Source: Candidatus Parcubacteria bacterium
GTDB taxonomy: Bacteria > Patescibacteriota > Patescibacteriia > Patescibacteriales > UBA12075
Assembly (NCBI GenBank): GCA_023139655.1
Contig: JAGLNE010000098.1
Location: forward strand, 1-18,596
Reading direction: 5' to 3'
DNA: 18,596 nt
The notes beneath the pieces are model-generated. The model did no database searches, was not told the origin of the DNA, and was given only the letters and a program-made list of their open reading frames with translations. Below are positions 6,801 to 15,683 of this stretch, in pieces (within the stretch, counting starts at the first letter, position 1; each line of letters opens with the position of its first letter). A program made the position numbers and the translations under genes.

Positions 6801-6826
6801 TGCCACGTACAATGCCACGTGGCATT
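6801..6826. promoter_or_regulatory. Palindrome and half-site before the AbrB-like gene
   Basis: AATGCCACGTGGCATT (6811-6826) is a perfect 16-bp palindrome. A second TGCCACGT half-site lies at 6801-6808, 12 bp from the one at 6813-6820. It falls in the 47-bp gap upstream of the AbrB-like gene and 4 bp past the TPR gene's stop codon. The arrangement suits a dimeric regulator, but function is inferred from position only. Confidence 0.45.
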
Positions 6827-6829
6827 ATT

Positions 6830-9115
6830 TTATTCTAAATTCTTAATTTTTTCTTCCACATCTTTATTCCCGGGGTTAAAATCTATGACTTTGTTTAAGT
6901 AATACAGCGCTTCTTTATTCTCACCCAGAGCGGCGTAGCTAAGACCCAGGCTGTAAAGGGCGTTAGCATGTAAAGGCTCAAGGCTAATAACCTGATTAAA
7001 GCGCGCAATTGCTTCCTCATGTCTATCTAAATTAAAAAGCGCCCGGCCCTGCTCATAATATAAATCAACACTAGTGCGCTCCTCAGTTAATTCGTCCAAA
7101 ATATTAAGCGCCTCTTGATATTCCTTTCTTGCCAAATAAACCCGGGCTAAATTAAAATTAGTATTATAATAATCAGGCTTTAAAACTCTTGATTTAAGCA
7201 GTGTCTCCAGGGCGTCATCGTAGCGCTGACTATTCAAATAAATAATGCCTAATTCGGTGCGTATTACCGGATTAGTCGGCTCCAGGCGAATCGCCTCCTT
7301 AAAAGAAGCAGCTGCCAAAGGAGCGGTTTCATTGGAGTAGCTGGAAAGGTCGCGGTAAATCGTGGCCAAGGCCTCGTGTACCGCCACTTCCCTGGGGGCA
7401 ATACTACGCGCCTTTTTAGCCCAGGTGATTGCCTGATTAATATTTTGCTCATTAGCTTCAAGAACGCCTGAGCCGTATTTTTCTATATTATCCATCGCCC
7501 GGGTCTGGTAATAGCGGGCCAAGGTTAAAGGATACTTAAAATTATTCGGGTTTAAATCACTGGCCAAAGCCAAGCGGCCGGGATTAGCCGGCCGGGTCGG
7601 CCCATGGAACCGTTGGCCGGAACCAGACTGATAAATCGCGGCCGCGGCCCAATTTCTAATTGCAATAGCGTCAACCACAAACCAACCGGCAACAAACAAA
7701 AAACTAATAATCACTAAAAAACGCGCGCGAGTGGGATAATTACTCAAATCAATATTTAATACTTTGCCTGTCCCGAGCGCAGCCGAGGGGTCTGGTGATT
7801 CGGTGTCCGTAGAATTAACCAATAATGCCAAGGCAATAAAAAAGATAAAAAAGATAACTGTGTTAGCGCTGTACGCCAGGAGCGCTATCAAAGTAGCCGT
7901 TATAAGCCCAATTGCCAAAACACCAAGCCCGGCCTCCTCGCCACTTAGTCCCTTGCCTTGTTTAAACCATTTAATCACGCGGAAATAAATCGCGGCTACA
8001 AACAGTAAAAAACACAAAATCCCGACTGTACCGCTGGCGATAATTAAGCCAAGCATATATGATGATCCTTGATTATAACGTATGTGCCAAAAAGGTGAGT
8101 CATTCATCTCACTTGAGCGCAGCAGTGAATTAATCGCGCTAAAATTTTCTCCGCCATGTCCGATGAGTGGATTGTGCGCCCAGGCACGGGCAGCCACACC
8201 CGCGGTGGTCGGCCAACTAAGCTGGAGCTGGCTGGCAAAACGACGCTCGCCGCTTGGCTGACGGGCAAAACTAAAACTTAAAAAACTAAAACCAAACGTG
8301 ATAAAAATAAACACGATTGCCCAAGCCAACTGAGTACGTGAAAATTTACTATTTTGCTTGTCTGTGCGATATAAACTAATTATTATTACAGTACACAGGC
8401 CAAAAACAAGACTTAACCAAGCCGGAAAAAAATTAATTATCATTAAAATGATCAATGATAAAATCAACAGAATTATCAAGGCAAAATGCCATTTCTCTCT
8501 AGGAATGATCTTTTCTCTTAAATTGTTATTAAGCCTAAGAGTGATAAGCGCCACTGTCATTAAACTTAAATATATTGACAACTGTTCCGCTGTCCCAAAG
8601 GCGGCCTTAACCAAAGAAAAGGCTAAGCTTTCGGCATTAAGTAAATTAAAAGCCGCTAACAGAAGTAAAAACCCCAAAACCGAGACAACCAGGCCATATA
8701 TTATGACCAGATAGCGCCAAATCTCGTATTTACACTCACATGAATCAGTATTATGCCGTATTATCAAAAATAACAAAAACAGGCTCAATAAGGTAAAATA
8801 GGGCAATTCACTGGCATTCTCTGCCCCCCAGAAAGAAGTCAAGGGACTTAAACCCATTAACGCGGCCAAGCCAAGTGAGACAAGCCAAATAAACAGCGTT
8901 AGCTCAATAAAGCCGACTTGAATACGCAGACCCGGGCGTTTCTGCAACGAAAACAGCCAGAGAGCAAAAATGACCGGTACTACCAGCCACAATAAATAGC
9001 TCTTATTAATATTATCAATACCCAAAAAATTATTGGTCCAGGGCAGGAAAAATATCGGTACTGCAATAATCAAAAACTTAAGCAAGATATTAATTGTCTT
9101 ATCTGTCAAGCCCAT
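6830..9115 (-). CDS. O-antigen ligase/polymerase-like membrane protein with C-terminal TPR repeats
   Basis: A 761-residue integral membrane protein. About 10-12 hydrophobic helices fill residues 1-480 (e.g. LLKFLIIAVPIFFLPW, FALIILLILSLIILMII, TVIFFIFFIALALLV). A GHGGENFSAINS segment near 320 recalls the G-x-G-x-x-N-x-F motif of the WaaL/Wzy O-antigen ligase family. From about 515 to the end are tandem tetratricopeptide repeats (NPVIRTELGIIYLNSQRYDD, HANALYSLGLSYAALGENKE), which probably face outside and bind partners. Expected role: joining or polymerising surface glycans, or glycosylating proteins; substrate unknown. ATG 9115 is preferred over the open frame to 9238, because that extension overlaps the AI-2E gene and a GGAGG site lies just upstream of 9115. 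The upstream stop and this start are one base apart (TAATATG), implying coupled translation. Residues about 440-450 come from an in-frame repeat. Confidence 0.82.
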   Translation of the reverse strand: MGLTDKTINILLKFLIIAVPIFFLPWTNNFLGIDNINKSYLLWLVVPVIFALWLFSLQKRPGLRIQVGFIELTLFIWLVSLGLAALMGLSPLTSFWGAENASELPYFTLLSLFLLFLIIRHNTDSCECKYEIWRYLVIIYGLVVSVLGFLLLLAAFNLLNAESLAFSLVKAAFGTAEQLSIYLSLMTVALITLRLNNNLREKIIPREKWHFALIILLILSLIILMIINFFPAWLSLVFGLCTVIIISLYRTDKQNSKFSRTQLAWAIVFIFITFGFSFLSFSFARQPSGERRFASQLQLSWPTTAGVAARAWAHNPLIGHGGENFSAINSLLRSSEMNDSPFWHIRYNQGSSYMLGLIIASGTVGILCFLLFVAAIYFRVIKWFKQGKGLSGEEAGLGVLAIGLITATLIALLAYSANTVIFFIFFIALALLVNSTDTESPDPSAALGTGKVLNIDLSNYPTRARFLVIISFLFVAGWFVVDAIAIRNWAAAAIYQSGSGQRFHGPTRPANPGRLALASDLNPNNFKYPLTLARYYQTRAMDNIEKYGSGVLEANEQNINQAITWAKKARSIAPREVAVHEALATIYRDLSSYSNETAPLAAASFKEAIRLEPTNPVIRTELGIIYLNSQRYDDALETLLKSRVLKPDYYNTNFNLARVYLARKEYQEALNILDELTEERTSVDLYYEQGRALFNLDRHEEAIARFNQVISLEPLHANALYSLGLSYAALGENKEALYYLNKVIDFNPGNKDVEEKIKNLE
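7767..7796. repeat. Repeat-derived segment inside the TPR membrane protein gene
   Basis: TGTCCCGAGCGCAGCCGAGG plus GGTCTGG carries CCGAG-CGCAG-CCGAG and is markedly G/C-rich in an A/T-rich gene. On the minus strand it encodes PDPSAALGTG in a loop between two membrane helices. It resembles dispersed intergenic repeats of the CCCGAGCG...CGAGGGG type (recalled, not searched). Confidence 0.6.
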
Positions 9116-9116
9116 A

Positions 9117-10181
9117 TTATTTATCCTCCCTCTGTTCCTGAATATTGCGCTCAAAAACATCGCGGATAAACACACTGACCGCGGTCGCGACCGGAATAGC
9201 CAAAATCGCCCCGGCGATGCCGGCAACCTTAAAACCAATCAATATGGCTGCGATGCTGACCACCGGGTTTAAGCCAACTACTTTTTGCATCACCTTAGGA
9301 ACAATTATATTGTTTTCCATCAGCTGAATAATATAATAGACAAGTACGATTACGATTGCCAAGGTTGGCGACACGGTTAGGGCTAAAAATACCGCCGGAA
9401 TAGCCGCTAAAAGCGGCCCTAAATAAGGAACAAATTCGGTTAAACCGGCCAAAAGAGCCAACACCAAGGCATATTCCATTTGTCCGGTAAACAAGTCAAT
9501 TGTCTTTAAGGCGGCAAAAGTAAGGGTGAAAATTATAACCGACAATATCAGTTGCCCCCTAAGCCACAAGCCGATCTTCTTCTGCATCCGGTTAACAAGC
9601 TGCATCACATAGACCTGATGCTGTTTAGGCGCAATTGACCAAACGATCTTCTTCATCGCGTTCTCTTCAACTACCATATAGAAAGTAATAATCAAAACCA
9701 AAAAGAAAGTAAAGATGCCGCCAAATATTCCGGTAACGGTTGAAAAAATGCCACCGGCGGCGCTCTGGAGATTGGAACTGATGGAACCGACATTTTCTTT
9801 AATATTATCTAAGAGTCCATGTTCAAGTGAATAATTTTTTAGAACTTCAGCACCGGATATTACCTTTTCCACTATGGTAGGAAAATTTTCAGTCAACTCG
9901 CTTACCTGAGTAATAATTGGCGGGATCATTAAGAAAATAACCGTACCGACAACCAGAAACATTACCAGATATATAAATAACACCCCAATCGCCCGCGGAA
10001 TCTTCTTCTCTTGCATCCAGTCTACCCAGGGGTCAAGAGCGCTGGCTAAAATCAAAGAAACAAACAGAACTGCCAAAATCTCCCTAACCAAATAAAGGAA
10101 ATAAAACATTACAAATACCAAAAATATTTTTATTACTGTTAGAGTGGTTATATTGATGTTTATCGGTCGATCATTGTTCAT
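9117..10181 (-). CDS. AI-2E family transporter (PF01594-like permease)
   Basis: A 354-residue inner-membrane protein of the AI-2 exporter/TqsA-PerM-YtvI superfamily. Members move small molecules or ions; named substrates include AI-2, and some are Na+/H+ antiporters, so the substrate here is open. It has about eight membrane helices: a pair near 15-65 (FLVFVMFYFLYLVREILAVL), one at about 65-90, a hydrophilic stretch at 90-150, then helices to the end. Family landmarks are LAGLTEFVPYLGPLLAAIPA near 245 and NPVVSIAAILIGFKVAGIAG followed by GAILAIPVATAVS near 305-335. The start is ATG 10181. It is the first gene of a minus-strand operon with a predicted promoter at 10240-10268 and is translationally coupled to the TPR membrane protein. 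Confidence 0.9.
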   Translation of the reverse strand: MNNDRPININITTLTVIKIFLVFVMFYFLYLVREILAVLFVSLILASALDPWVDWMQEKKIPRAIGVLFIYLVMFLVVGTVIFLMIPPIITQVSELTENFPTIVEKVISGAEVLKNYSLEHGLLDNIKENVGSISSNLQSAAGGIFSTVTGIFGGIFTFFLVLIITFYMVVEENAMKKIVWSIAPKQHQVYVMQLVNRMQKKIGLWLRGQLILSVIIFTLTFAALKTIDLFTGQMEYALVLALLAGLTEFVPYLGPLLAAIPAVFLALTVSPTLAIVIVLVYYIIQLMENNIIVPKVMQKVVGLNPVVSIAAILIGFKVAGIAGAILAIPVATAVSVFIRDVFERNIQEQREDK

Positions 10182-10239
10182 ATGTGTATAGTTATAAAGT
10201 TAAAAGTTGTAAAGTTTATAAAGTATATCCTTATTTAAA

Positions 10240-10268
10240 ATTATACAATAATAGCTATTAATTAGCAA
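10240..10268 (-). promoter_or_regulatory. Predicted promoter of the AI-2E operon
   Basis: Minus strand: -35 TTGCTA (10263-10268, 4/6 match), 17-nt spacer, -10 TATAAT (10240-10245). The expected start near 10233 leaves a leader of about 52 nt rich in AAAGTT repeats. Confidence 0.55.
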
Positions 10269-10286
10269 TTAATTTGCTGTGGCAAA

Positions 10287-10340
10287 AAGGATACAAGATG
10301 CAAGGATACAAGAAACAAACAAATTACAAGATACAAATTA
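10287..10340. repeat. Short A-rich direct repeats
   Basis: GGATACAAGA occurs at 10289-10298 and 10304-10313, followed by ACAAGATACAAATT-like units. It belongs to the 279-bp gap between the AI-2E gene and groEL, which also holds a promoter, a terminator and a palindromic repeat but no gene. Confidence 0.5.
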
Positions 10341-10357
10341 AAAATTATTTTCATAAC

Positions 10358-10384
10358 AAAAAACGAGCCTTTTGCTCGTTTTTT
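10358..10384. terminator. Intrinsic terminator downstream of groEL
   Basis: AAAAAACGAGC and GCTCGTTTTTT form an 11-bp stem with a 5-nt CTTTT loop and T runs on both strands. On the minus strand it lies 77 nt past the groEL stop and should end the groESL transcript. Confidence 0.85.
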
Positions 10385-10406
10385 GTATCTATTCGTTATA
10401 TTTTTA

Positions 10407-10432
10407 CCCCTCGTAGCTTTAACGAAGTGGGG
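10407..10432. repeat. Palindromic repeat next to the groEL stop
   Basis: CCCCTCGT-agcttta-ACGAAGTGGGG is an imperfect palindrome with a TCGTAGCTTTAACGAAG core. It is of the same general kind as the repeats at 1739-1809 and 3155-3243, and is the rightmost such element seen in the window. Confidence 0.6.
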
Positions 10433-10460
10433 CGTTTCAAATTCGTCTTATTCGTGTATC

Positions 10461-12134
<1,674 letters not shown>

Positions 12135-12222
12135 TTATCTATTTTTCTTTGCCATTTTTATCTTAAAGATATCTAGTAAAGTAAATAGTAAGATTCGTGT
12201 TTTTATATTTTAGAAAATATTT

Positions 12223-12513
12223 TTATTCTACAATTGCTAAAATATCTTCTTCTTTTGCGATAAGGTATTCCTTACCATCAACCTTTATTTCGTTTGGGCC
12301 GTATTTTGTAAATAAAACTGTTTGTCCTACTTTTACATCCATAGGAACAACTTGTCCGGTTTTGTTTCTTTTTCCAGGACCTACAGCAATAACATTACCT
12401 TGTTCAGGTCTTTCTTTATTAGCTGTTTCTGGTAAAAAAATCCCGGACTTTGTTTTCTCTTCTTCTTTTACTGGTTCGATTAAAATATAATCTGCCAAAG
12501 GTTTTATGTTCAT
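12223..12513 (-). CDS. groES: Co-chaperonin GroES (10 kDa)
   Basis: Heptameric lid of the GroEL chamber. From ATG 12513 it has 96 residues: [20 protein letters not shown], the mobile loop [19 protein letters not shown] (about 21-39) that contacts Gro[10 protein letters not shown], then [20 protein letters not shown] and [14 protein letters not shown] at the end. An upstream in-frame GTG at 12528 would add five residues not typical of the family, so 12513 is chosen. First gene of the minus-strand groES-groEL operon, about 140 nt downstream of its predicted transcript start, with the CIRCE operator between promoter and gene. Its A/T-rich codon use matches uvrA and the first two-thirds of groEL. 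Confidence 0.96.
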   Translation of the reverse strand: MNIKPLADYILIEPVKEEEKTKSGIFLPETANKERPEQGNVIAVGPGKRNKTGQVVPMDVKVGQTVLFTKYGPNEIKVDGKEYLIAKEEDILAIVE

Positions 12514-12615
12514 TTTTTTGTAGTGCACAATGGACAGTAAACAGGAAATTGTGCAATTTTCTCACAAAACGTCCTATTTCCTGTCCCTTGTTTCTTATAT
12601 ATTATTTTTTAAATA

Positions 12616-12642
12616 TTAGCAGGCTCGACCTTTGAGTGCTAA
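12616..12642 (-). promoter_or_regulatory. CIRCE operator (HrcA site) of groESL
   Basis: Minus strand: TTAGCACTC, 9-nt spacer, GCCTGCTAA. The first half is a perfect CIRCE half and the second matches 7 of 9 positions. It lies just downstream of the predicted -10 box and about 100 nt before groES, the usual place for HrcA repression relieved by heat or unfolded protein. hrcA itself is not in the window. Confidence 0.88.
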
Positions 12643-12657
12643 TTTCTGTATATATCA

Positions 12658-12686
12658 AATATAAAAAAAAGTAGGAAATATGTCAA
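12658..12686 (-). promoter_or_regulatory. groESL promoter
   Basis: Minus strand: perfect -35 TTGACA (12681-12686), 17-nt spacer, -10 TATATT (12658-12663). The start is expected near 12651, so CIRCE begins about 9 nt into the transcript. Confidence 0.82.
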
Positions 12687-12764
12687 GTTTTAAAGTAAAT
12701 AAGGCTATTTTTAGTTACGAAGAATGGTTTTCCACAACTAATTTTTTCTGTAAATTTTCAATAA

Positions 12765-15605
12765 TTAGAATAAAGCTTTCTTTAAAAACTTTCCAGTATA
12801 ACTTTCTTTGCACTTTACTATGTCTTCGGAACTACCTTCAAATATAATCTGTCCTCCCTCGTCTCCTCCTTCTGGACCTAGATCAATAACCCAGTCTGAG
12901 TTTTTAATAACATCTAGATTATGTTCTATCACTAAAACGGTATTTCCTTTATCTACCAATTTTCTTAAGACCTGCACCAATCTTTTAACATCATCGGGGT
13001 GAAGTCCAGTAGTAGGTTCGTCTAAAATATAAAGAGTTCTTCCTGTTGCTTTTTTAGAAAGTTCGGCTGCTAACTTTATCCTCTGTGCTTCTCCCCCAGA
13101 CAAAGAAGGGGCTGGTTGTCCCAAGCTAAGATATCCCAAACCTACATCATTTAAAACTTTTATTTTTTGAAATAACCCTGGAATATTTTTAAAAAAATCT
13201 AAAGTATCCTCTACGGCAGAGTCTAGAATCTCAGCAATATTTTTTCCTTTATATTCTACTGACAAAGTCTCCTTATTAAATCTTTTCCCTTTGCATTCCG
13301 AGCATTGAATATAAATATCTGGCAAAAAATACATTTCAATTTTAATTTGTCCTTGACCTTGACACTTCTCACACCTTCCACCTTTTACGTTGAAAGAAAA
13401 TCTACCAATATTATATCCCCTAATCCTAGCTTCTTTTGTTTTTGCGAAAAGATCTCTAACATAAGTAAAAACTCCTGTATATGTAGCTGGATTAGATCTA
13501 GGGGTTCTTCCTATGGGAGATTGATCAATTAAGACAACCTTATTAAGGTAGTTTAATCCTAAAATCTTTTTATGTTTTCCTGGCTCTTCTTTTGAATTAT
13601 AAAATTTTCTCATTAAGGTTTTTGCTAAAATATCATTCATCAAAGAAGATTTTCCAGAACCAGAAGCACCGGTAATACAAACTAGCTTACTTAATGGGAT
13701 TTTAACTTCAATGTTCTTTAAATTGTGTTCTTTGGCTCCCTTAATAACCAAAAACTCAGGTTTCTTTTCAACCTTTACCGAAGGGTCGCTAGGTATTGCT
13801 TTTTTAGGAATTTCAACCTTTTTTCTTCCAGAAAGATAGTCTCCAGTTAAACAATGGGTTTTAAGTAGTTTTTTAGGTGTTCCTTCAAAAATAACTTTTC
13901 CTCCATGCTTTCCAGCACCAGGACCTATATCTATAACCCAATCAGCAGCTGCAATGGTTTGAGGGTCGTGCTCAACAACTAATACCGTATTACCTAAGTC
14001 TCTTAATTTTTTAAGAGTTTTAATTAACCTTTCCTGATCTCTAGGGTGAAGACCAATTGAAGGTTCGTCTAGAATATATAAAACCCCAGTAAGTCTTGAT
14101 CCAATTTGAGTAGCTAATCTTATCCTTTCTTCCTCTCCCCCTGAAAGACTAGAAGATTGTCTATCTAAAGTTAAATAATTTAAACCAACATCAATTAAAA
14201 ATTGAAGTCGATTTATAATTTCTTTAATAATAGGTTGAGCAACCTTTTGTTCTTCCGGTTTTAACTTTATTAATAATTCGTTAAAAAAAACTTTAGTTTC
14301 AATAATAGACATATCTACTATTTCCGAAATTGATTTTCGATCTACTTTTACAGCTAAAACTTCTGGTTTTAGTCTTTTACTATTACAGATACTACATTCC
14401 CTTTCCACCATATATTTTTTATATTCATCCCTAGCCTGCTCTGACCCTGTTTCGTAAAACTTCCTTTCCAGCCACAAAACAACACCCTCAAATTTATTGT
14501 CTCCATATAAAATTAAATTTATAGCTGTTTCTGGTAAGTCTTTAGCCGGATTATTCAAGGAAAAGTTATTTCTTTGAGCTAGATCCTCTAGTTTTTTCCA
14601 AAAATATCCTTGACGGCCAACCTTATGAGAAGCATAGGCCCAAGGGAAAACCGCTCCCTCGGCAATAGATAAATCTAAATTAGGAATTACCCTTTTAGGG
14701 TCTGCTTTTAATCTTCGGCCTAGTCCCTGACAAGAAGGACAAGCACCATATGGAGAGTTAAAAGAAAATAATCTTGGCTCTAATTCTGGGAGAGAAATAT
14801 TACATTTTTCACAAGCAAAGTGTTCTGAAAAAATTAAATCTTCTGGATTCTTTTTTTGACTTTTTGATAGTTGATGAATAATTGCAACCCCCTTTCCTAA
14901 TTTTAGGGCTGTTTCTAAAGAGTCAACCAACCTTGCTCTATCTAAGCCTTTATCTAATATGAGCCGATCAACCACAACGTTAATACTGTGTTTTTTGTAT
15001 CTATCTAATTTTAAAGTTAAAGCTTCTTCTGTTCGATACGTTATTCCATCAACCCGAACTCTAATAAAGCCACTTCTTTGAATTTCCTCTAAAACTCCGT
15101 GATATTCTCCTTTCTTTTCTCTAATTACCGGCCCAAGAATCATGATTTCAGATACTTTAGACCCATTATTTTTTAAACCTAAAACTTGTTTTGTAATTTG
15201 ATCAATTGTTTGCCTTGAAATCTTTTTTCCACACTTAGGACAATGAGGAATACCAACTCTAGCAAAAAGCAACCTTAAATAATCATATATTTCAGTAATT
15301 GTTCCTACCGTAGACCTTGGGTTGTGAGATGCCTTTCTTTGATCAATCGAAATGGCTGGAGAGATTCCTTCAATTTTATCTACGTTGGGTTTTTGCATTA
15401 TACCCAAAAATTGCCTAGCATAAGCAGAAAGAGACTCTACATATCTTCTTTGTCCTTCAGCGTAAAGAGTGTCAAAAGCTAAAGAGGTTTTACCGGAACC
15501 AGAAACTCCAGTAATAACAACTAATTTATCTTTAGGAATATCTAAATTAATATTTTTTAGGTTGTGAACTTTGGCTCCCCTAATTTTAATAAATTTTTTA
15601 GACAT
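12765..15605 (-). CDS. uvrA: Excinuclease ABC subunit A
   Basis: Damage-recognition ATPase of nucleotide excision repair; dimerises and loads UvrB at lesions. The protein has 946 residues, the normal length, with two ABC modules. First module: Walker A GVSGSGKTSLAFDT near 33, a CPKCGKK pair near 120, zinc module CEKCNISLPEL...CPSC near 263-290, signature LSGGEEERIRLA near 485, and Walker B LYILDEPSIGLHP. Second module: Walker A GASGSGKSSLMNDIL near 648, zinc finger CEKCQGQGQ...CSECKGKRF near 743-770, signature LSGGEAQRIKLAAELS near 836, and Walker B LYILDEPTTGLHP. Divergent from uvrC with a 78-bp spacer. Its promoter puts the transcript start within a few bases of the ATG, so the mRNA may be nearly leaderless. 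No terminator was found between its stop and the groESL promoter. Confidence 0.97.
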   Translation of the reverse strand: MSKKFIKIRGAKVHNLKNINLDIPKDKLVVITGVSGSGKTSLAFDTLYAEGQRRYVESLSAYARQFLGIMQKPNVDKIEGISPAISIDQRKASHNPRSTVGTITEIYDYLRLLFARVGIPHCPKCGKKISRQTIDQITKQVLGLKNNGSKVSEIMILGPVIREKKGEYHGVLEEIQRSGFIRVRVDGITYRTEEALTLKLDRYKKHSINVVVDRLILDKGLDRARLVDSLETALKLGKGVAIIHQLSKSQKKNPEDLIFSEHFACEKCNISLPELEPRLFSFNSPYGACPSCQGLGRRLKADPKRVIPNLDLSIAEGAVFPWAYASHKVGRQGYFWKKLEDLAQRNNFSLNNPAKDLPETAINLILYGDNKFEGVVLWLERKFYETGSEQARDEYKKYMVERECSICNSKRLKPEVLAVKVDRKSISEIVDMSIIETKVFFNELLIKLKPEEQKVAQPIIKEIINRLQFLIDVGLNYLTLDRQSSSLSGGEEERIRLATQIGSRLTGVLYILDEPSIGLHPRDQERLIKTLKKLRDLGNTVLVVEHDPQTIAAADWVIDIGPGAGKHGGKVIFEGTPKKLLKTHCLTGDYLSGRKKVEIPKKAIPSDPSVKVEKKPEFLVIKGAKEHNLKNIEVKIPLSKLVCITGASGSGKSSLMNDILAKTLMRKFYNSKEEPGKHKKILGLNYLNKVVLIDQSPIGRTPRSNPATYTGVFTYVRDLFAKTKEARIRGYNIGRFSFNVKGGRCEKCQGQGQIKIEMYFLPDIYIQCSECKGKRFNKETLSVEYKGKNIAEILDSAVEDTLDFFKNIPGLFQKIKVLNDVGLGYLSLGQPAPSLSGGEAQRIKLAAELSKKATGRTLYILDEPTTGLHPDDVKRLVQVLRKLVDKGNTVLVIEHNLDVIKNSDWVIDLGPEGGDEGGQIIFEGSSEDIVKCKESYTGKFLKKALF

Positions 15606-15613
15606 GGCCGGTT

Positions 15614-15642
15614 ATTATATCTTAAATTCCAAAACTTTTCAA
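15614..15642 (-). promoter_or_regulatory. uvrA promoter with almost no leader
   Basis: Minus strand: -35 TTGAAA (15637-15642), 17-nt spacer, -10 TATAAT (15614-15619). The start codon's first base is 15605, only 8 nt past the -10 box, so transcription should begin at or within a few bases of the ATG. No SOS box (CTGT-N8-ACAG) is seen. Confidence 0.7.
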
Positions 15643-15649
15643 CCTCTAG

Positions 15650-15655
15650 TATAAT
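15650..15655 (+). promoter_or_regulatory. Predicted -10 box of uvrC
   Basis: A perfect TATAAT preceded by AG. The -35 position (TTCCAA at 15627-15632) is a poor match. The expected start near 15662 leaves a leader of about 22 nt without a Shine-Dalgarno sequence. It lies within the shared 78-bp spacer with uvrA. Confidence 0.5.
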
Positions 15656-15683
15656 AAAAAACTAAGCTATTTTTTACAAAAAA

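Noticed and set aside
6624..6818. A toxin-antitoxin pair using the AbrB-like gene as antitoxin.
   Set aside because: No small toxin-like gene lies next to it; the neighbours are the large membrane protein and a terminator.
8358..8714. A + strand open frame of 118 codons opposite the membrane protein gene.
   Set aside because: It is the antisense of hydrophobic helices, low in complexity, with no ribosome site.
9116..9238. Upstream extension of the TPR membrane protein to 9238.
   Set aside because: The extension overlaps the AI-2E gene, is arginine-rich and unlike a signal segment; the GGAGG site and the TAATATG junction point to 9115.
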